Below are positions 1 to 8,022 of a DNA stretch of 64,000 bases, piece by piece (positions within the stretch are counted from its first letter, which is position 1; each line of letters starts with the position of its first letter). Where the stretch lies: the NCBI GenBank assembly GCA_035945995.1, contig DASYZR010000097.1:1-64000 (forward strand), written 5' to 3'. The stretch is from a bacterium. GTDB taxonomy: Bacteria; Sysuimicrobiota; Sysuimicrobiia; Sysuimicrobiales; Segetimicrobiaceae. The notes beneath the pieces were generated by a model. It had not been told where the DNA came from and did not search any database. It worked only from the letters and a program-made list of their open reading frames with translations. The position numbers were made by a program, and so were the translations under genes.

Positions 1-1028
1 CGCCGGCGGCGCCCGCGCCATCCCGCCTACCCCCCGCGGCCGCCGCGGGGGCGGCCGGGAGCGCGGCGCAGTCCCGGGAAGGGCTTCGGCTTACGCCGCT
101 CGTCCGGCGCCTCGCCGAGGAACACGGCCTGGGGCCGGAGGATCTCGTGCAGGTTCCCGGCACGGGCGCGGGCGGACGCATCACCCGGGACGACGTGTTG
201 CGCCATCTCGAAGCCCGCGGGAGCGCCACGGGAACCGCGGCCCCGGCCGGGGCTCCACCGCGCATCCCGCCGGCGGCGCCGCCGCGTCCCGCGGCAGGCG
301 ACGGCGCCGCGCGCACGACGGCGCCGGGCGACGAGCTGCGTCCGCTGTCCGCGCTGCGCAGGACCATCGCCGAGCGAATGGCGCGCAGCAAGCGCGAGAT
401 CCCGCATGCGTATGGCGTCGTCGAGGTGGACGTCACGGCGATCGTGCGGCACCGGGATGCGCACAAGACGGCGTGGCGTGTCCGCGAGGGCATCAACATC
501 ACGCTGACCGCGTTCGTCATTCGAGCCGTGAGCCGCGCGCTGCGCGACATCGCCGTCGTGAACTCGACGTTCACCCCGGACGGGGTGCTGTGCCGGCACG
601 CCATCAACGTGGGGATCGGGGTCGCGATCCCGGAAGGGCTCATTGTGCCGGTGATCAAGGATGCCGACCAGAAGAGCGTCGCCGGCATCGCGCGCGACCT
701 CGAAGCCCTCTCCGTGCGCGCGCGCGCCGGGAAGCTCACGCTCGACGACGTCTCCGGCGGGACTTTCACCATCACCAATCCCGGCGTCTTCGGATCGGTG
801 TTCTCCATGCCGGTGATCAACCATCCGCAGGCGGCGATTCTGTCCACGGACGCCGTGATCCGCCGGCCCGTCGTCGTCGGCGACGGCATCGCCATCCGGG
901 AGATCATGCACGTGGGGCTCGGCTTCGATCACCGGGCGTTCGACGGGGCGGTGGCGATGCAGTTCCTCAACCACCTCAAGCGGCAGCTCGAAGCGTTCTC
1001 GCCGGTCGGGGATTCCCCGGAGTTCTGA
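1..1028 (+). CDS. 2-oxoacid dehydrogenase E2 (dihydrolipoamide acyltransferase), 5'-truncated
   Basis: The reading frame is open from the window edge (codons in phase from base 3), so the N-terminal lipoyl domain lies outside. What remains is an Ala/Pro-rich linker, a peripheral-subunit-binding domain (VPGTGAGGRITRDDV, about bases 95-215), a second flexible linker, and the catalytic acyltransferase domain from about base 340. The catalytic HxxxDG motif is visible as HRAFDG near base 930. The enzyme transfers the acyl group from lipoyl-lysine to CoA in a pyruvate, 2-oxoglutarate or branched-chain complex; substrate choice cannot be told without the E1 genes upstream. It stops one base before the lipoyl synthase start, which fits a shared operon, since this protein needs lipoate. 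Confidence 0.93.
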   Translation, partial: PAAPAPSRLPPAAAAGAAGSAAQSREGLRLTPLVRRLAEEHGLGPEDLVQVPGTGAGGRITRDDVLRHLEARGSATGTAAPAGAPPRIPPAAPPRPAAGDGAARTTAPGDELRPLSALRRTIAERMARSKREIPHAYGVVEVDVTAIVRHRDAHKTAWRVREGINITLTAFVIRAVSRALRDIAVVNSTFTPDGVLCRHAINVGIGVAIPEGLIVPVIKDADQKSVAGIARDLEALSVRARAGKLTLDDVSGGTFTITNPGVFGSVFSMPVINHPQAAILSTDAVIRRPVVVGDGIAIREIMHVGLGFDHRAFDGAVAMQFLNHLKRQLEAFSPVGDSPEF

Positions 1029-1029
1029 G

Positions 1030-1896
1030 ATGGCGGCCGAGCGGCGTCCGGAGTGGCTCAAGGTCAGGCTGCCCACCGGTCCGAATTTCCGGGACCTCGT
1101 GGGCGTCATGCGGACGCAGGCGCTGCACACGGTCTGTGAAGAGGCGCGGTGCCCCAACATCGGGGACTGCTGGGAGCGGCGGACGGCCACGTTCCTGATC
1201 CTCGGCAACGTGTGCACGCGCCACTGCGCCTACTGCGCGATTGCGCACGGCCTGCCGACCGAGCTCGACGCCGGCGAGCCGGCGCGCGTGGCCGAGGCCG
1301 TCGCCGCGATGGGCCTTCGGCACGTCGTCGTCACCTCGGTGGACCGCGACGATCTCCGCGACGGCGGCGCCGGGATGTTCGCCCAGACGATCCGCCTGGT
1401 GCGCGCCCGGGCGTCCCGGTGCTCCGTGGAAGTGCTGATTCCGGATTTCAAAGGCGACCCCGCCGCGCTCGACGCCGTGCTCGACGCCGAACCGGATATC
1501 CTCAACCACAACATCGAGACGGTCGCCCGGCTTTTCCCCGCCGTGCGGAACGGCGGACGCTACCGGCGCTCGCTCGAGGTGCTGGCGCGGGCCAAAGCGC
1601 GCGGTACCAGGTGGCTGACCAAGAGCGGGATGATGGTCGGGCTCGGCGAGACGCGGGACGAGATCGTCGCAACGATGCGCGACCTGCGGAAGGCCGGGTG
1701 CGACATTCTTACGGTCGGCCAGTACCTGAGCCCGGGGAAAGACTATGTCCCGATCGCGCGGTACTACCACCCCGACGAGTTCGCGTCGCTCAAGGCCGAG
1801 GGGCTGACCCAGGGCTTCCGGCATGTCGAATCCGGACCCCTCGTCCGCAGCAGCTATCACGCGGACGAGCAGGCGGTCGCCGCCGCAGCGACGTAG
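1030..1896 (+). CDS. lipA: Lipoyl synthase
   Basis: Radical SAM enzyme that inserts two sulfurs into octanoyl-lysine to make the lipoyl cofactor. The protein is 288 residues, normal for the family. It shows the LipA-specific N-terminal cysteine set (CEEARCPNIGDCW, auxiliary cluster), the radical-SAM motif CTRHCAYC near residue 60, and the C-terminal RSSY signature whose serine ligates the auxiliary cluster. The start ATG follows the E2 stop by one base, so the two are almost certainly co-transcribed and LipA modifies its neighbour. No octanoyltransferase (LipB/LipM) or lipoate ligase is visible in the window. Confidence 0.96.
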   Translation: MAAERRPEWLKVRLPTGPNFRDLVGVMRTQALHTVCEEARCPNIGDCWERRTATFLILGNVCTRHCAYCAIAHGLPTELDAGEPARVAEAVAAMGLRHVVVTSVDRDDLRDGGAGMFAQTIRLVRARASRCSVEVLIPDFKGDPAALDAVLDAEPDILNHNIETVARLFPAVRNGGRYRRSLEVLARAKARGTRWLTKSGMMVGLGETRDEIVATMRDLRKAGCDILTVGQYLSPGKDYVPIARYYHPDEFASLKAEGLTQGFRHVESGPLVRSSYHADEQAVAAAAT

Positions 1897-1916
1897 CGGC
1901 GGGCAACCCTGTCCGG

Positions 1917-2948
1917 TTAGGCCGGGGCCGAAACCGGGGCCGGGGTCTTCTGCTTGTGGACGTCCTGGCTGCTGCTATGTCCCGGGAAGACGCTCGCCTT
2001 CGGATTGATGTACTGCGCGGCGTTGTTGACCGCCGTCGCGGCCTCGCCGAAGCCCGTGGCAATGAGCTTCACCTTGCCGGGATACACCACGATGTCACCG
2101 GCGCCGTAGACGCCGGCCAGGTTGGTTTCCATCCGTGTGTTGACGCGGATGCTGTCGTGCTCAAGTTCGAGCCCCCAGTCCTGGATCGGGCCGAGCGTGC
2201 TGAGAAAGCCCAGCGAGGCGATGGCCGCGTCGACCGGGATCGTTTCGTCGGCGTTGGTCTTGTTGTTGTAAATGACCGCCCGCTCGAGCCGGTCCTGCCC
2301 TTCCAGACGGCGCAGCTCGTAGAACACCTTGACGTCGACGGCGGAGTGAAGCATTTTCTGCACGGAGTCTTCATGCGCCCGAAACCCGTCGCGCCGGTGG
2401 ATCAGCGTGACCGAGCGGGCCACGCCGTTGAGGCCGTTCGCCCAGTCGACCGCGGAATCGCCGCCGCCGATGATGAGCACCCGTTTGCCCGCGAAATCCT
2501 GGAAGCGCTTCACGAAGTAGTAGAGCCCCCGCCCGTCGAACGAGTCGATCTCGGGCTTCTTGAACGTCTTGGGATGAAAGGCGCCGATGCCGGCGGTGAT
2601 GATCAGGACCTTGGTCGCGTGGGTCGCCCGCGCCGTCGTCAGGCGCAGCGTGCCGTCCGCAGCGCGCTCCAGCTTCTCCACGGTCTCGCCCGTGCAGATC
2701 GCGGGCGAGTACTGGCCTGCCTGCTCGACAAGGTTGTCGACCAGCTCCCGCCCGACGATGCGGGGGAATCCCGCCACGTCGTAGATCGGCTTCTCGGGAT
2801 AGAGGGCCGTGACCTGACCGCCGAGCGCGTCGAGGCTCTCGACGATCTTGGTACGCAGCGTGCGGAATCCGGCGTAGTACGCGGCAAAGAGTCCGGCCGG
2901 ACCGCCGCCGATGATCGTCACGTCAAAAAGGTCGCCGTCTGCGCTCAT
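1917..2948 (-). CDS. Ferredoxin/flavodoxin-NADP+ reductase, thioredoxin-reductase-like (YumC type)
   Basis: FAD enzyme moving electrons between NADPH and ferredoxin. The N-terminus has the FAD-binding GGGPAG motif, followed by the GGQV..LYPEK..YDVAGFP stretch typical of this family, and a second dinucleotide motif GGGDSA for NADPH at about residue 160. The CxxC redox pair of true thioredoxin reductases is absent, which separates the two families. The ATG at 2948 is preceded by an AGGAG about ten bases upstream; an in-frame GTG at 3005 would add a low-complexity extension and was not used. Length 343 residues is normal. It could feed or drain the ferredoxin pool used by KorAB at 12.1-14.7 kb (inference). 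Confidence 0.92.
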   Translation of the reverse strand: MSADGDLFDVTIIGGGPAGLFAAYYAGFRTLRTKIVESLDALGGQVTALYPEKPIYDVAGFPRIVGRELVDNLVEQAGQYSPAICTGETVEKLERAADGTLRLTTARATHATKVLIITAGIGAFHPKTFKKPEIDSFDGRGLYYFVKRFQDFAGKRVLIIGGGDSAVDWANGLNGVARSVTLIHRRDGFRAHEDSVQKMLHSAVDVKVFYELRRLEGQDRLERAVIYNNKTNADETIPVDAAIASLGFLSTLGPIQDWGLELEHDSIRVNTRMETNLAGVYGAGDIVVYPGKVKLIATGFGEAATAVNNAAQYINPKASVFPGHSSSQDVHKQKTPAPVSAPA

Positions 2949-3011
2949 TCCCTGCACTCCTCGCCTGTCGGGCCTCAACTCCCGCCTGCCGGGGCCCCAC
3001 ACCACCGCGCC

Positions 3012-3020
3012 ATTATAGCA
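3012..3020 (-). promoter_or_regulatory. Extended -10 promoter of the ferredoxin reductase gene
   Basis: On the minus strand the bases read TGC-TATAAT, a perfect -10 hexamer with the extended TGn element. The predicted transcript start lies near 3005, giving a leader of about 57 bases with a ribosome site before ATG 2948. No good -35 box is visible, which is common for extended -10 promoters. Confidence 0.6.
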
Positions 3021-3200
3021 CCGCACCGGCAACGCGCAATCGACCCGGCAGCGGGTCCGCGCATCGGGTCCCGACCCGACTCCGCCCGGGCCTGCCCCGA
3101 CCTCTGGTCGGGGGAAGCGCCGTCGCCGCCCCGGCGTTTGCCCTTCGCGAGGGCGAACGGGCGGACGGCGGTCCGCACCTGAGACGGGCCCCCGGGTTTC

Positions 3201-3229
3201 TTGACAGTCCCCCGGGGAGGGCCTATCGT
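3201..3229 (+). promoter_or_regulatory. Sigma-70-type promoter of the moeB-like gene
   Basis: TTGACA at 3201-3206, a 17-base spacer, and TATCGT at 3224-3229. It lies 37 bases before the GTG start of the downstream gene. The remaining intergenic space from 2949 to 3200 holds the divergent promoter of the ferredoxin reductase and otherwise nothing I recognise. Confidence 0.7.
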
Positions 3230-3265
3230 AAACGAATGTACCCGAAGTGATGGAGGGATAGCACG

Positions 3266-4423
3266 GTGGCGACCAACGTGACGGAGCGGCAGGCGCCGCT
3301 GCTGACCGACCGGCAGCTCGAACGGTACGGCCGGCAGATCATCCTCGAGGAGATGGGCCTCGAGGGTCAAACGAGACTGCTCCGCTCCAAGGTCCTCATC
3401 ATCGGCGCCGGCGGCTTGGGGTCGCCCGTGGCCCTCTACCTCGCGGCGGCCGGCGTCGGCACCCTCGGCATCGTCGACGGCGACCGGGTCGATCTCAGCA
3501 ACCTGCACCGGCAGATCCTGCACCCGACGCCGGCGCTCGGCCAGCCCAAGACGGATTCGGCGCGGCGGACGCTCGGCGGCTTGAACCCGGACGTCACCGT
3601 CGTACCCTATCAGACGGTGCTCACCAGCGCCAACGCGCTCGACATCATCCGGGACTACGACGTCGTCGTGAACGGCAGCGACAATTTCCCGACGCGCTAC
3701 CTCGTGAACGACGCCTGCGTGCTGCTCGGCAAACCGCTCGTCGACGCGAGCATCTTGAAGTGGGAAGGGCAGGCCACCACGTTCGTGCCCGGGCACGGCT
3801 GCTACCGGTGCCTCTTCCCGACACCGCCTCCGCCGGGGATGGTCCCGAGCTGCGCGGAGGGCGGGATTCTCGGCGCCCTGTGCGGCCACGTCGGCTCGCG
3901 CCAGGCGCTCGAGGTGCTCAAGCTGCTCCTCGGGGTCGGCGAGACCCTCACCAACCGGCTGCTGATCTTCGACGCCCTGGAGGGCGAGACGCGCGTCGTG
4001 CGGTGGAGCCGGAACCCCGACTGCCCGGTCTGCGGCGACGCGCCGACGATCACCGCGCTGATCGACTACGAACAATTCTGCGGGATGCCGGCACACGATC
4101 GCGCCGCGGTTCAGCCGATCCCGGAGATCACGCCGGTCGACGCCCACGCCATGCTCGCCCGCGGCGGCGTGCAGTTGGTCGACGTGCGCGAGCCCTGGGA
4201 GTACGAGGACGCGCATATCGCGGGCGGCTGCCTCATCCCGCTCGGACAGGTGCCCGCGCGGCTCGACGAGATCGATCCCGCCGCCCCGGCGATCATCTAC
4301 TGCCGGTCGGGCGCGCGAAGCGGCCGGGCGGTGGGCCTCCTGCGCGACCGGGGCTACGACAAAGCCGTGAACCTCAAGGGCGGCATCCTCGCCTGGATCA
4401 ACGCGCAGTTGCCGACGGAGTGA
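3266..4423 (+). CDS. moeB: MoeB/ThiF-family adenylyltransferase fused to a rhodanese domain (MoeZ-like)
   Basis: E1-like enzyme that adenylates the C-terminal glycine of a ubiquitin-like sulfur carrier (MoaD, ThiS or CysO) and, through its rhodanese domain, helps load sulfur. Residues 1-265 carry the activating domain: nucleotide motif GAGGLGSP, the NLHRQ arginine motif, a zinc-site YRCLFP plus CPVCG pair, and the PSCAEGG cysteine. Residues about 285-385 form the rhodanese domain with active-site loop CRSGARSG. The GTG start has GGAGGG nine bases upstream. This architecture matches MoeZ of mycobacteria. The likely partner here is the MoaD half of the fusion at 17.5-18.2 kb; a thiamine or cysteine role is possible too. 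Confidence 0.93.
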   Translation: MATNVTERQAPLLTDRQLERYGRQIILEEMGLEGQTRLLRSKVLIIGAGGLGSPVALYLAAAGVGTLGIVDGDRVDLSNLHRQILHPTPALGQPKTDSARRTLGGLNPDVTVVPYQTVLTSANALDIIRDYDVVVNGSDNFPTRYLVNDACVLLGKPLVDASILKWEGQATTFVPGHGCYRCLFPTPPPPGMVPSCAEGGILGALCGHVGSRQALEVLKLLLGVGETLTNRLLIFDALEGETRVVRWSRNPDCPVCGDAPTITALIDYEQFCGMPAHDRAAVQPIPEITPVDAHAMLARGGVQLVDVREPWEYEDAHIAGGCLIPLGQVPARLDEIDPAAPAIIYCRSGARSGRAVGLLRDRGYDKAVNLKGGILAWINAQLPTE

Positions 4424-4436
4424 TCGGACAGTCGCG

Positions 4437-4901
4437 CTACGCGCCCATCACCTGCGCGTGGACGCGGCGGGTCTGCGGGCCGTCCAGCTCGCAGAACAGG
4501 ATCCGCTGCCACGTGCCGAGGACGAGCCGGCCCTGCTCGATCGGGATCTGGACCGTCCGGCTGAGAAGCATCGCCGCCAGGTGGCTCCAGGCGTTCGCGC
4601 GGTTGCAATCGGAAAACGCGGGGTCGTTGTGCCGGTAGGCGCCGTCCTCCGGCACCAACCGGCGGAGGAAGTCCCGCATGTCGTGCAGCAGCGCGTCCTG
4701 CGCCTCGTTGATGAAGAGCGCCGTCGTCGTGTGCAGGCTGTGCAGCAGGACGGTTCCCTGCGTGACCTCGTCCAGGCCGGGCAGGGCCGCCACCTGTTCC
4801 GTGAGGTCCAGGATCCCGACGCGGCCGATCGTGGGGACGGTCAGGGTGCTGGCGACGATCTTGAGCGGTGCGAGCGTCCGTGTGGCGCCGGAGATGTCCA
4901 C
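4437..4901 (-). CDS. yjbQ: YjbQ / UPF0047 family protein
   Basis: Small beta-rich protein of 154 residues. Diagnostic stretches are LLHSLHTTTALFINE, the NAWSHL segment, IPIEQGRLVLGTWQ and the DGPQTRRVH tail. Some members have weak thiamine-phosphate synthase activity, but the physiological role of the family is unsettled. The start is taken as GTG 4901, six bases after a GGAGG; in-frame upstream codons would only add sequence without family similarity. It is transcribed divergently from the Fe-S assembly genes and converges with the moeB-like gene, ending 13 bases from it. Confidence 0.9.
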   Translation of the reverse strand: MDISGATRTLAPLKIVASTLTVPTIGRVGILDLTEQVAALPGLDEVTQGTVLLHSLHTTTALFINEAQDALLHDMRDFLRRLVPEDGAYRHNDPAFSDCNRANAWSHLAAMLLSRTVQIPIEQGRLVLGTWQRILFCELDGPQTRRVHAQVMGA

Positions 4902-4953
4902 CCATCGCCTCCGAAGGCCGCCCACCCGCGGCCGGCTTGTTCGATGCGAGCCG

Positions 4954-5005
4954 AGTGTATCATTGCCGGTGCGGTTTGACAAACCAAACCGGCCGCCCGT
5001 AGAAT
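4954..5005. promoter_or_regulatory. Overlapping divergent promoters with a shared palindrome
   Basis: Plus strand: TTGACA (4976-4981), 18 bases, TAGAAT (5000-5005), reading to the Fe-S genes. Minus strand: TTGTCA (complement of 4977-4982), 17 bases, TACACT (complement of 4954-4959), reading to yjbQ. Both -35 boxes sit in one palindrome, GGTTTGACAAACC at 4974-4986, which would let a single bound regulator control both directions. Confidence 0.6.
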
Positions 5006-5107
5006 AGTATGAATCGGGTGGCAAGACAACCGGACCACCAGGGACGGCCGGCGGGCCGCGCCCGGGCCGCGCCGAAGTCGAGCAGCGTTCAGGAGGCAGC
5101 CGGCTCT

Positions 5108-5485
5108 ATGATCACGATCACCGACCGGGCCGTGACGAAGGTAAAGGAACTGCTGGCCGAACAGAACGATCCGAAGCTCGCCCTCCGGGTGTTCATCACC
5201 CAGGGCGGATGCGACGGGTACTCCTACGGCATGACCTTCGACGACGCGCAGGACGCGGAGGACCAGGTCTTCGAACGCGGCGGCGTGCGGGTGCTCGTCG
5301 ACAAGATGAGCTCCCGCATGCTCGCGGGGTCGGAGATCGACTACGTGAGTTCGGTGACGGCGCAGGGATTTGCGATTCGCAACCCCAACGCGGTCTCGAC
5401 CTGCGGCTGCGGGCATTCGTTCCATACCCGCGAGGAGGCCGGCGCGCCGGAAGAGTGCGGCGAGAAGAGCGAGGCGAACGCCTGA
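5108..5485 (+). CDS. HesB/IscA/ErpA-family iron-sulfur cluster carrier
   Basis: A-type carrier that accepts Fe-S clusters from a scaffold and passes them to apo-proteins. The three conserved cysteines are present: one in GGCDGYSYGM and two in the C-terminal CGCG motif. The ATG at 5108 is chosen because it begins the conserved MITITDRAV start and follows an AGGAGG; the frame is open further upstream but without family similarity. Length is 125 residues, with a polar C-terminal tail after CGCG that is slightly longer than usual. The stop codon overlaps the next gene's ATG (TGATG), so the two are translationally coupled. Confidence 0.94.
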   Translation: MITITDRAVTKVKELLAEQNDPKLALRVFITQGGCDGYSYGMTFDDAQDAEDQVFERGGVRVLVDKMSSRMLAGSEIDYVSSVTAQGFAIRNPNAVSTCGCGHSFHTREEAGAPEECGEKSEANA

Positions 5486-5748
5486 TGGACCCGGCGACGG
5501 CTCAACCCACCGCCGACCTCGAGCTCAGCGCACGCGTCCAGGACGTGCTGGATCAGATCCGCCCGCACGTCCAGGCCGACGGGGGCGACATCGAGCTCGT
5601 CGACATCACGAACGGCGTGGTGCAGATCCGCCTCGCCGGGTCGTGCGTCGGCTGCATGTACTCGATGATGACGCTCCAGGCCGGCGTCGAGCGGATGCTC
5701 AAAGAGCGCGTGCCGGAGATCAAGGCGGTCGAAGCCGTCCCGTTGTAA
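5485..5748 (+). CDS. NifU C-terminal domain protein (Nfu-type Fe-S carrier)
   Basis: An 87-residue protein consisting of a single NifU C-terminal domain. The opening segment (IRPHVQADGGDIELVDI) and the CVGC motif that binds a 4Fe-4S cluster between two monomers are clear. It works with the A-type carrier encoded immediately upstream; the start codon overlaps that gene's stop. Clients in this window that need such clusters include lipoyl synthase and KorAB. A terminator follows at 5821. Confidence 0.93.
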   Translation: MDPATAQPTADLELSARVQDVLDQIRPHVQADGGDIELVDITNGVVQIRLAGSCVGCMYSMMTLQAGVERMLKERVPEIKAVEAVPL

Positions 5749-5820
5749 GAACGCGGTCGTCGGCCGCGCACCGGCCTGCGCGCGTCCGGCGTCCGGCGTC
5801 GGCGTCCGAGAGGAACCCTG

Positions 5821-5850
5821 AGCCTCTCGTGGAACCCACGGGAGGCTTTT
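5821..5850 (+). terminator. Rho-independent terminator after the Fe-S genes
   Basis: A 12-base-pair stem (AGCCTCTCGTGG with CCACGGGAGGCT, one G-T pair), loop AAC, followed directly by TTTT. It ends the Fe-S carrier operon 38 bases before the next gene. It is the only terminator with a clear T-run that I found in the window. Confidence 0.8.
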
Positions 5851-5888
5851 CATTTGCGTCAACGGCGCGATGACGTGCGGAGTTGCCG

Positions 5889-7031
5889 GTGCGGGTCGAG
5901 TACACCGAAGAGCAGCGTCTGATCCACCGGACGGTGCGCGAGTTCGCGGCCCGGGATCTGCGGCCGCACGCGCGGCGCTGGGACGCCGAGAACGCGTTCC
6001 CCCTCGAGCTCGTGCCCAAGATCGCGTCGCTCGGATTGTGGGGCATGACCGTGCCGGCGGACGACGGCGGATCGGGCCTCGATCCGGTGGGGACGGCGCT
6101 CGCGATCGAGGCGCTGGCGTGGGGCGACGGCGGCATCGCGCTGAGCGTGGCCGCCCACAACTCGCTCTGCGCCGGCCACATCGTGCGGTTCGGGTCGCCG
6201 GCGCAGCGCGCGGCGTACCTGCCGAGGCTCGCGTCCGGCGAGCTCCTCGGGGGGTGGTGCCTCACGGAGCCGGGGGCCGGCAGCGACGCCGCGGCCCTCG
6301 CGACACGCGCCGAACGGCGCGGGGACCGGTGGATTCTCGACGGCACCAAGGTCTTCGTCACGCAGGGCGGCATCGCCGGCGTCTACGTCGTGATGGCGCG
6401 GACCGGCCCCCCCAATGGGGGGCGGCGCGGCATTTCCGCGTTCATCGTCGAGCGCGGGACGCCCGGGCTGCGGACCGGCAAGCACGAGGACAAGCTCGGC
6501 ATGCGGTCGAGCGACACGACGGAAGTGATCTTTGAGGAGTGCGCCGTCCTCGAGGCGCAGATGCTCGGGACGTCCGGAGACGGCTTCGCGCAGGCCATGC
6601 AGGTCCTGGAAGGCGGCCGCGTCGGGATCGGGGCGCTCGCGCTCGGCCTCGGCCGCGCGGCGCTCGACGCGTCGATCGAGTACGCGGCCGGCCGCCGGGC
6701 GTTCGGACAGCCGATCGGCGAGTTCCAGGCGATCCAGTGGATGATCGCCGACACCGCGACCGAACTCGACGCGGCGGAGCTGCTGGTCATGGACGCGGCG
6801 TCCCGCGCCGGCCGGGGCGAGTCCTACCGGCTCGCGGGCTCGATGGCCAAGCTGTACGCGTCGGAGGCGGCGTCCCGGGCCGCGGCCCGCGCCGTCCAGA
6901 TCCACGGCGGGTACGGGTTCACGAAGGACTATCCGGTCGAGCGTATCTACCGGGACGTGAAGTTGTGCGAGATCGGCGAGGGCACGTCCGAGGTGCAGCG
7001 GATGATTATCGCACGCGAGACACTGGCATGA
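5889..7031 (+). CDS. Acyl-CoA dehydrogenase
   Basis: FAD-dependent enzyme introducing the alpha-beta double bond in acyl-CoA, passing electrons to ETF. About 380 residues. The N-terminal helical domain is followed by [13 protein letters not shown] (flavin-binding signature), [12 protein letters not shown], and the C-terminal [18 protein letters not shown] segment holding the likely catalytic glutamate. GTG 5889 is preferred over the in-frame TTG 5883 because CGGAG ends six bases before it. No ETF or thiolase gene is next to it, so chain-length or branched-chain preference cannot be judged. Confidence 0.93.
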   Translation: MRVEYTEEQRLIHRTVREFAARDLRPHARRWDAENAFPLELVPKIASLGLWGMTVPADDGGSGLDPVGTALAIEALAWGDGGIALSVAAHNSLCAGHIVRFGSPAQRAAYLPRLASGELLGGWCLTEPGAGSDAAALATRAERRGDRWILDGTKVFVTQGGIAGVYVVMARTGPPNGGRRGISAFIVERGTPGLRTGKHEDKLGMRSSDTTEVIFEECAVLEAQMLGTSGDGFAQAMQVLEGGRVGIGALALGLGRAALDASIEYAAGRRAFGQPIGEFQAIQWMIADTATELDAAELLVMDAASRAGRGESYRLAGSMAKLYASEAASRAAARAVQIHGGYGFTKDYPVERIYRDVKLCEIGEGTSEVQRMIIARETLA

Positions 7032-7050
7032 CGGGGTGGAGGTGCACCGG

Positions 7051-8022
7051 GTGAAGACGACGGTCGTGGGCAGTTACCCGAAGATTCCCGACCCCCCGGC
7101 GCCGGGGCGCTGGCGCACGAGCGTCGAGAAGCTCCAGCGCGGCGAGATCACGCGCGAGGACCTGCGCCGGATCGAAGACGAGGTCACGGCCGAGGTGCTG
7201 GCGGAACAGGCCGACGCCGGCCTGGATCTCGTCACCGATGGGCAGATTCGCTGGGAGGACGGGTTCACGTACTTCGCTCGGGGGCTTGCGGGCTTCACGA
7301 TCAACGGGCTGCAGCGGTACTTCGACACAAACGTCTACTACCGGCAGCCGGTCGCGGCCGGTGAGATCGGGTGGCGCGGGCCGATCACGGTGGCCGACTA
7401 CCAGTTCGCCGCGTCGCACAGCGCGCGGCCGGTCAAGCCCGTGGTGACGGGGCCCTTCACGCTCGCCGTCCTGAGCAAGGACGAGTTCTACGGGACGCTC
7501 GATCAGTTCGTGATGGCGCTGGCCGCCGCCCTCAACAAGGAACTGCGCGCCCTCGCCGCCGCGGGCGCGACGGTGATCCAGGTGGACGAACCCGGACTGC
7601 TCGCCCGGCGGGACCAGTTTCCGCTGTTCCGGCGCGCGTCGGAGGCGCTGTGGGACGGGGTGACCGCCACCCGCGCCCTCTACACCTACTTCGGGCACCT
7701 CGACGGCCTGTACCCGGCGATCCTGGATCTGCCGGTCGACGTCCTGGGGGTGGATTTCGTCGCTGCGCCCCGCAACTGGGAGATCCTCGGCCGGGCGCGG
7801 TTCACGAAGACGCTCGGCGCCGGCGTACTGGACGCCCGGAACACCCGGCTCGAGCCGCCGGAGGAAGTGGCGGCGCAGTGCCGCAAGGCGGCGGCGATCG
7901 TCCCGGCGGACGGTCTCGTGATCGGTCCGAGCGCGGGGCTGGAGTTCCTGCCCCGCCGCGTCGCCCGCCGCAAACTCGAGGCGCTGGTCGCCGGTGTGCG
8001 CCTCGCCGGAGGTGCCGCATGA
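7051..8022 (+). CDS. MetE C-terminal-like methyltransferase homologue without the zinc ligands
   Basis: TIM-barrel protein of the cobalamin-independent methionine synthase catalytic-domain family, 323 residues. The family frame is plain (TTVVGSYPK start, VTGPFTLA, VIQVDEPGL). Yet the H-x-C zinc pair is replaced by a YTYFG stretch and the late cysteine (PDCG in the neighbour) by PSAG, so the usual zinc-thiolate chemistry looks impossible. GTG 7051 is chosen because GGAGG sits eight bases before it and the sequence begins VKTTVVGSYP. It overlaps the next gene by four bases (ATGA), and the two are diverged paralogues. It may be a non-catalytic partner or have a different reaction. Confidence 0.82.
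   Translation: MKTTVVGSYPKIPDPPAPGRWRTSVEKLQRGEITREDLRRIEDEVTAEVLAEQADAGLDLVTDGQIRWEDGFTYFARGLAGFTINGLQRYFDTNVYYRQPVAAGEIGWRGPITVADYQFAASHSARPVKPVVTGPFTLAVLSKDEFYGTLDQFVMALAAALNKELRALAAAGATVIQVDEPGLLARRDQFPLFRRASEALWDGVTATRALYTYFGHLDGLYPAILDLPVDVLGVDFVAAPRNWEILGRARFTKTLGAGVLDARNTRLEPPEEVAAQCRKAAAIVPADGLVIGPSAGLEFLPRRVARRKLEALVAGVRLAGGAA

Noticed and set aside
27-1217. A 396-codon open frame antisense to the E2 and lipA genes
   Set aside because: Same GC-rich shadow effect; no domain, and both sense genes are unmistakable.
2949-3005. Leaderless GTG start at 3005 for the ferredoxin reductase
   Set aside because: Although a TATAAT lies six bases before it, the added residues are not family-like and ATG 2948 has a proper ribosome site; the GTG is probably just the transcript start.
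5009-5107. Upstream ATG at 5009 for the HesB/IscA gene
   Set aside because: It would place the start right at the predicted transcript start and add 33 residues without similarity; ATG 5108 has AGGAGG and the conserved N-terminus.
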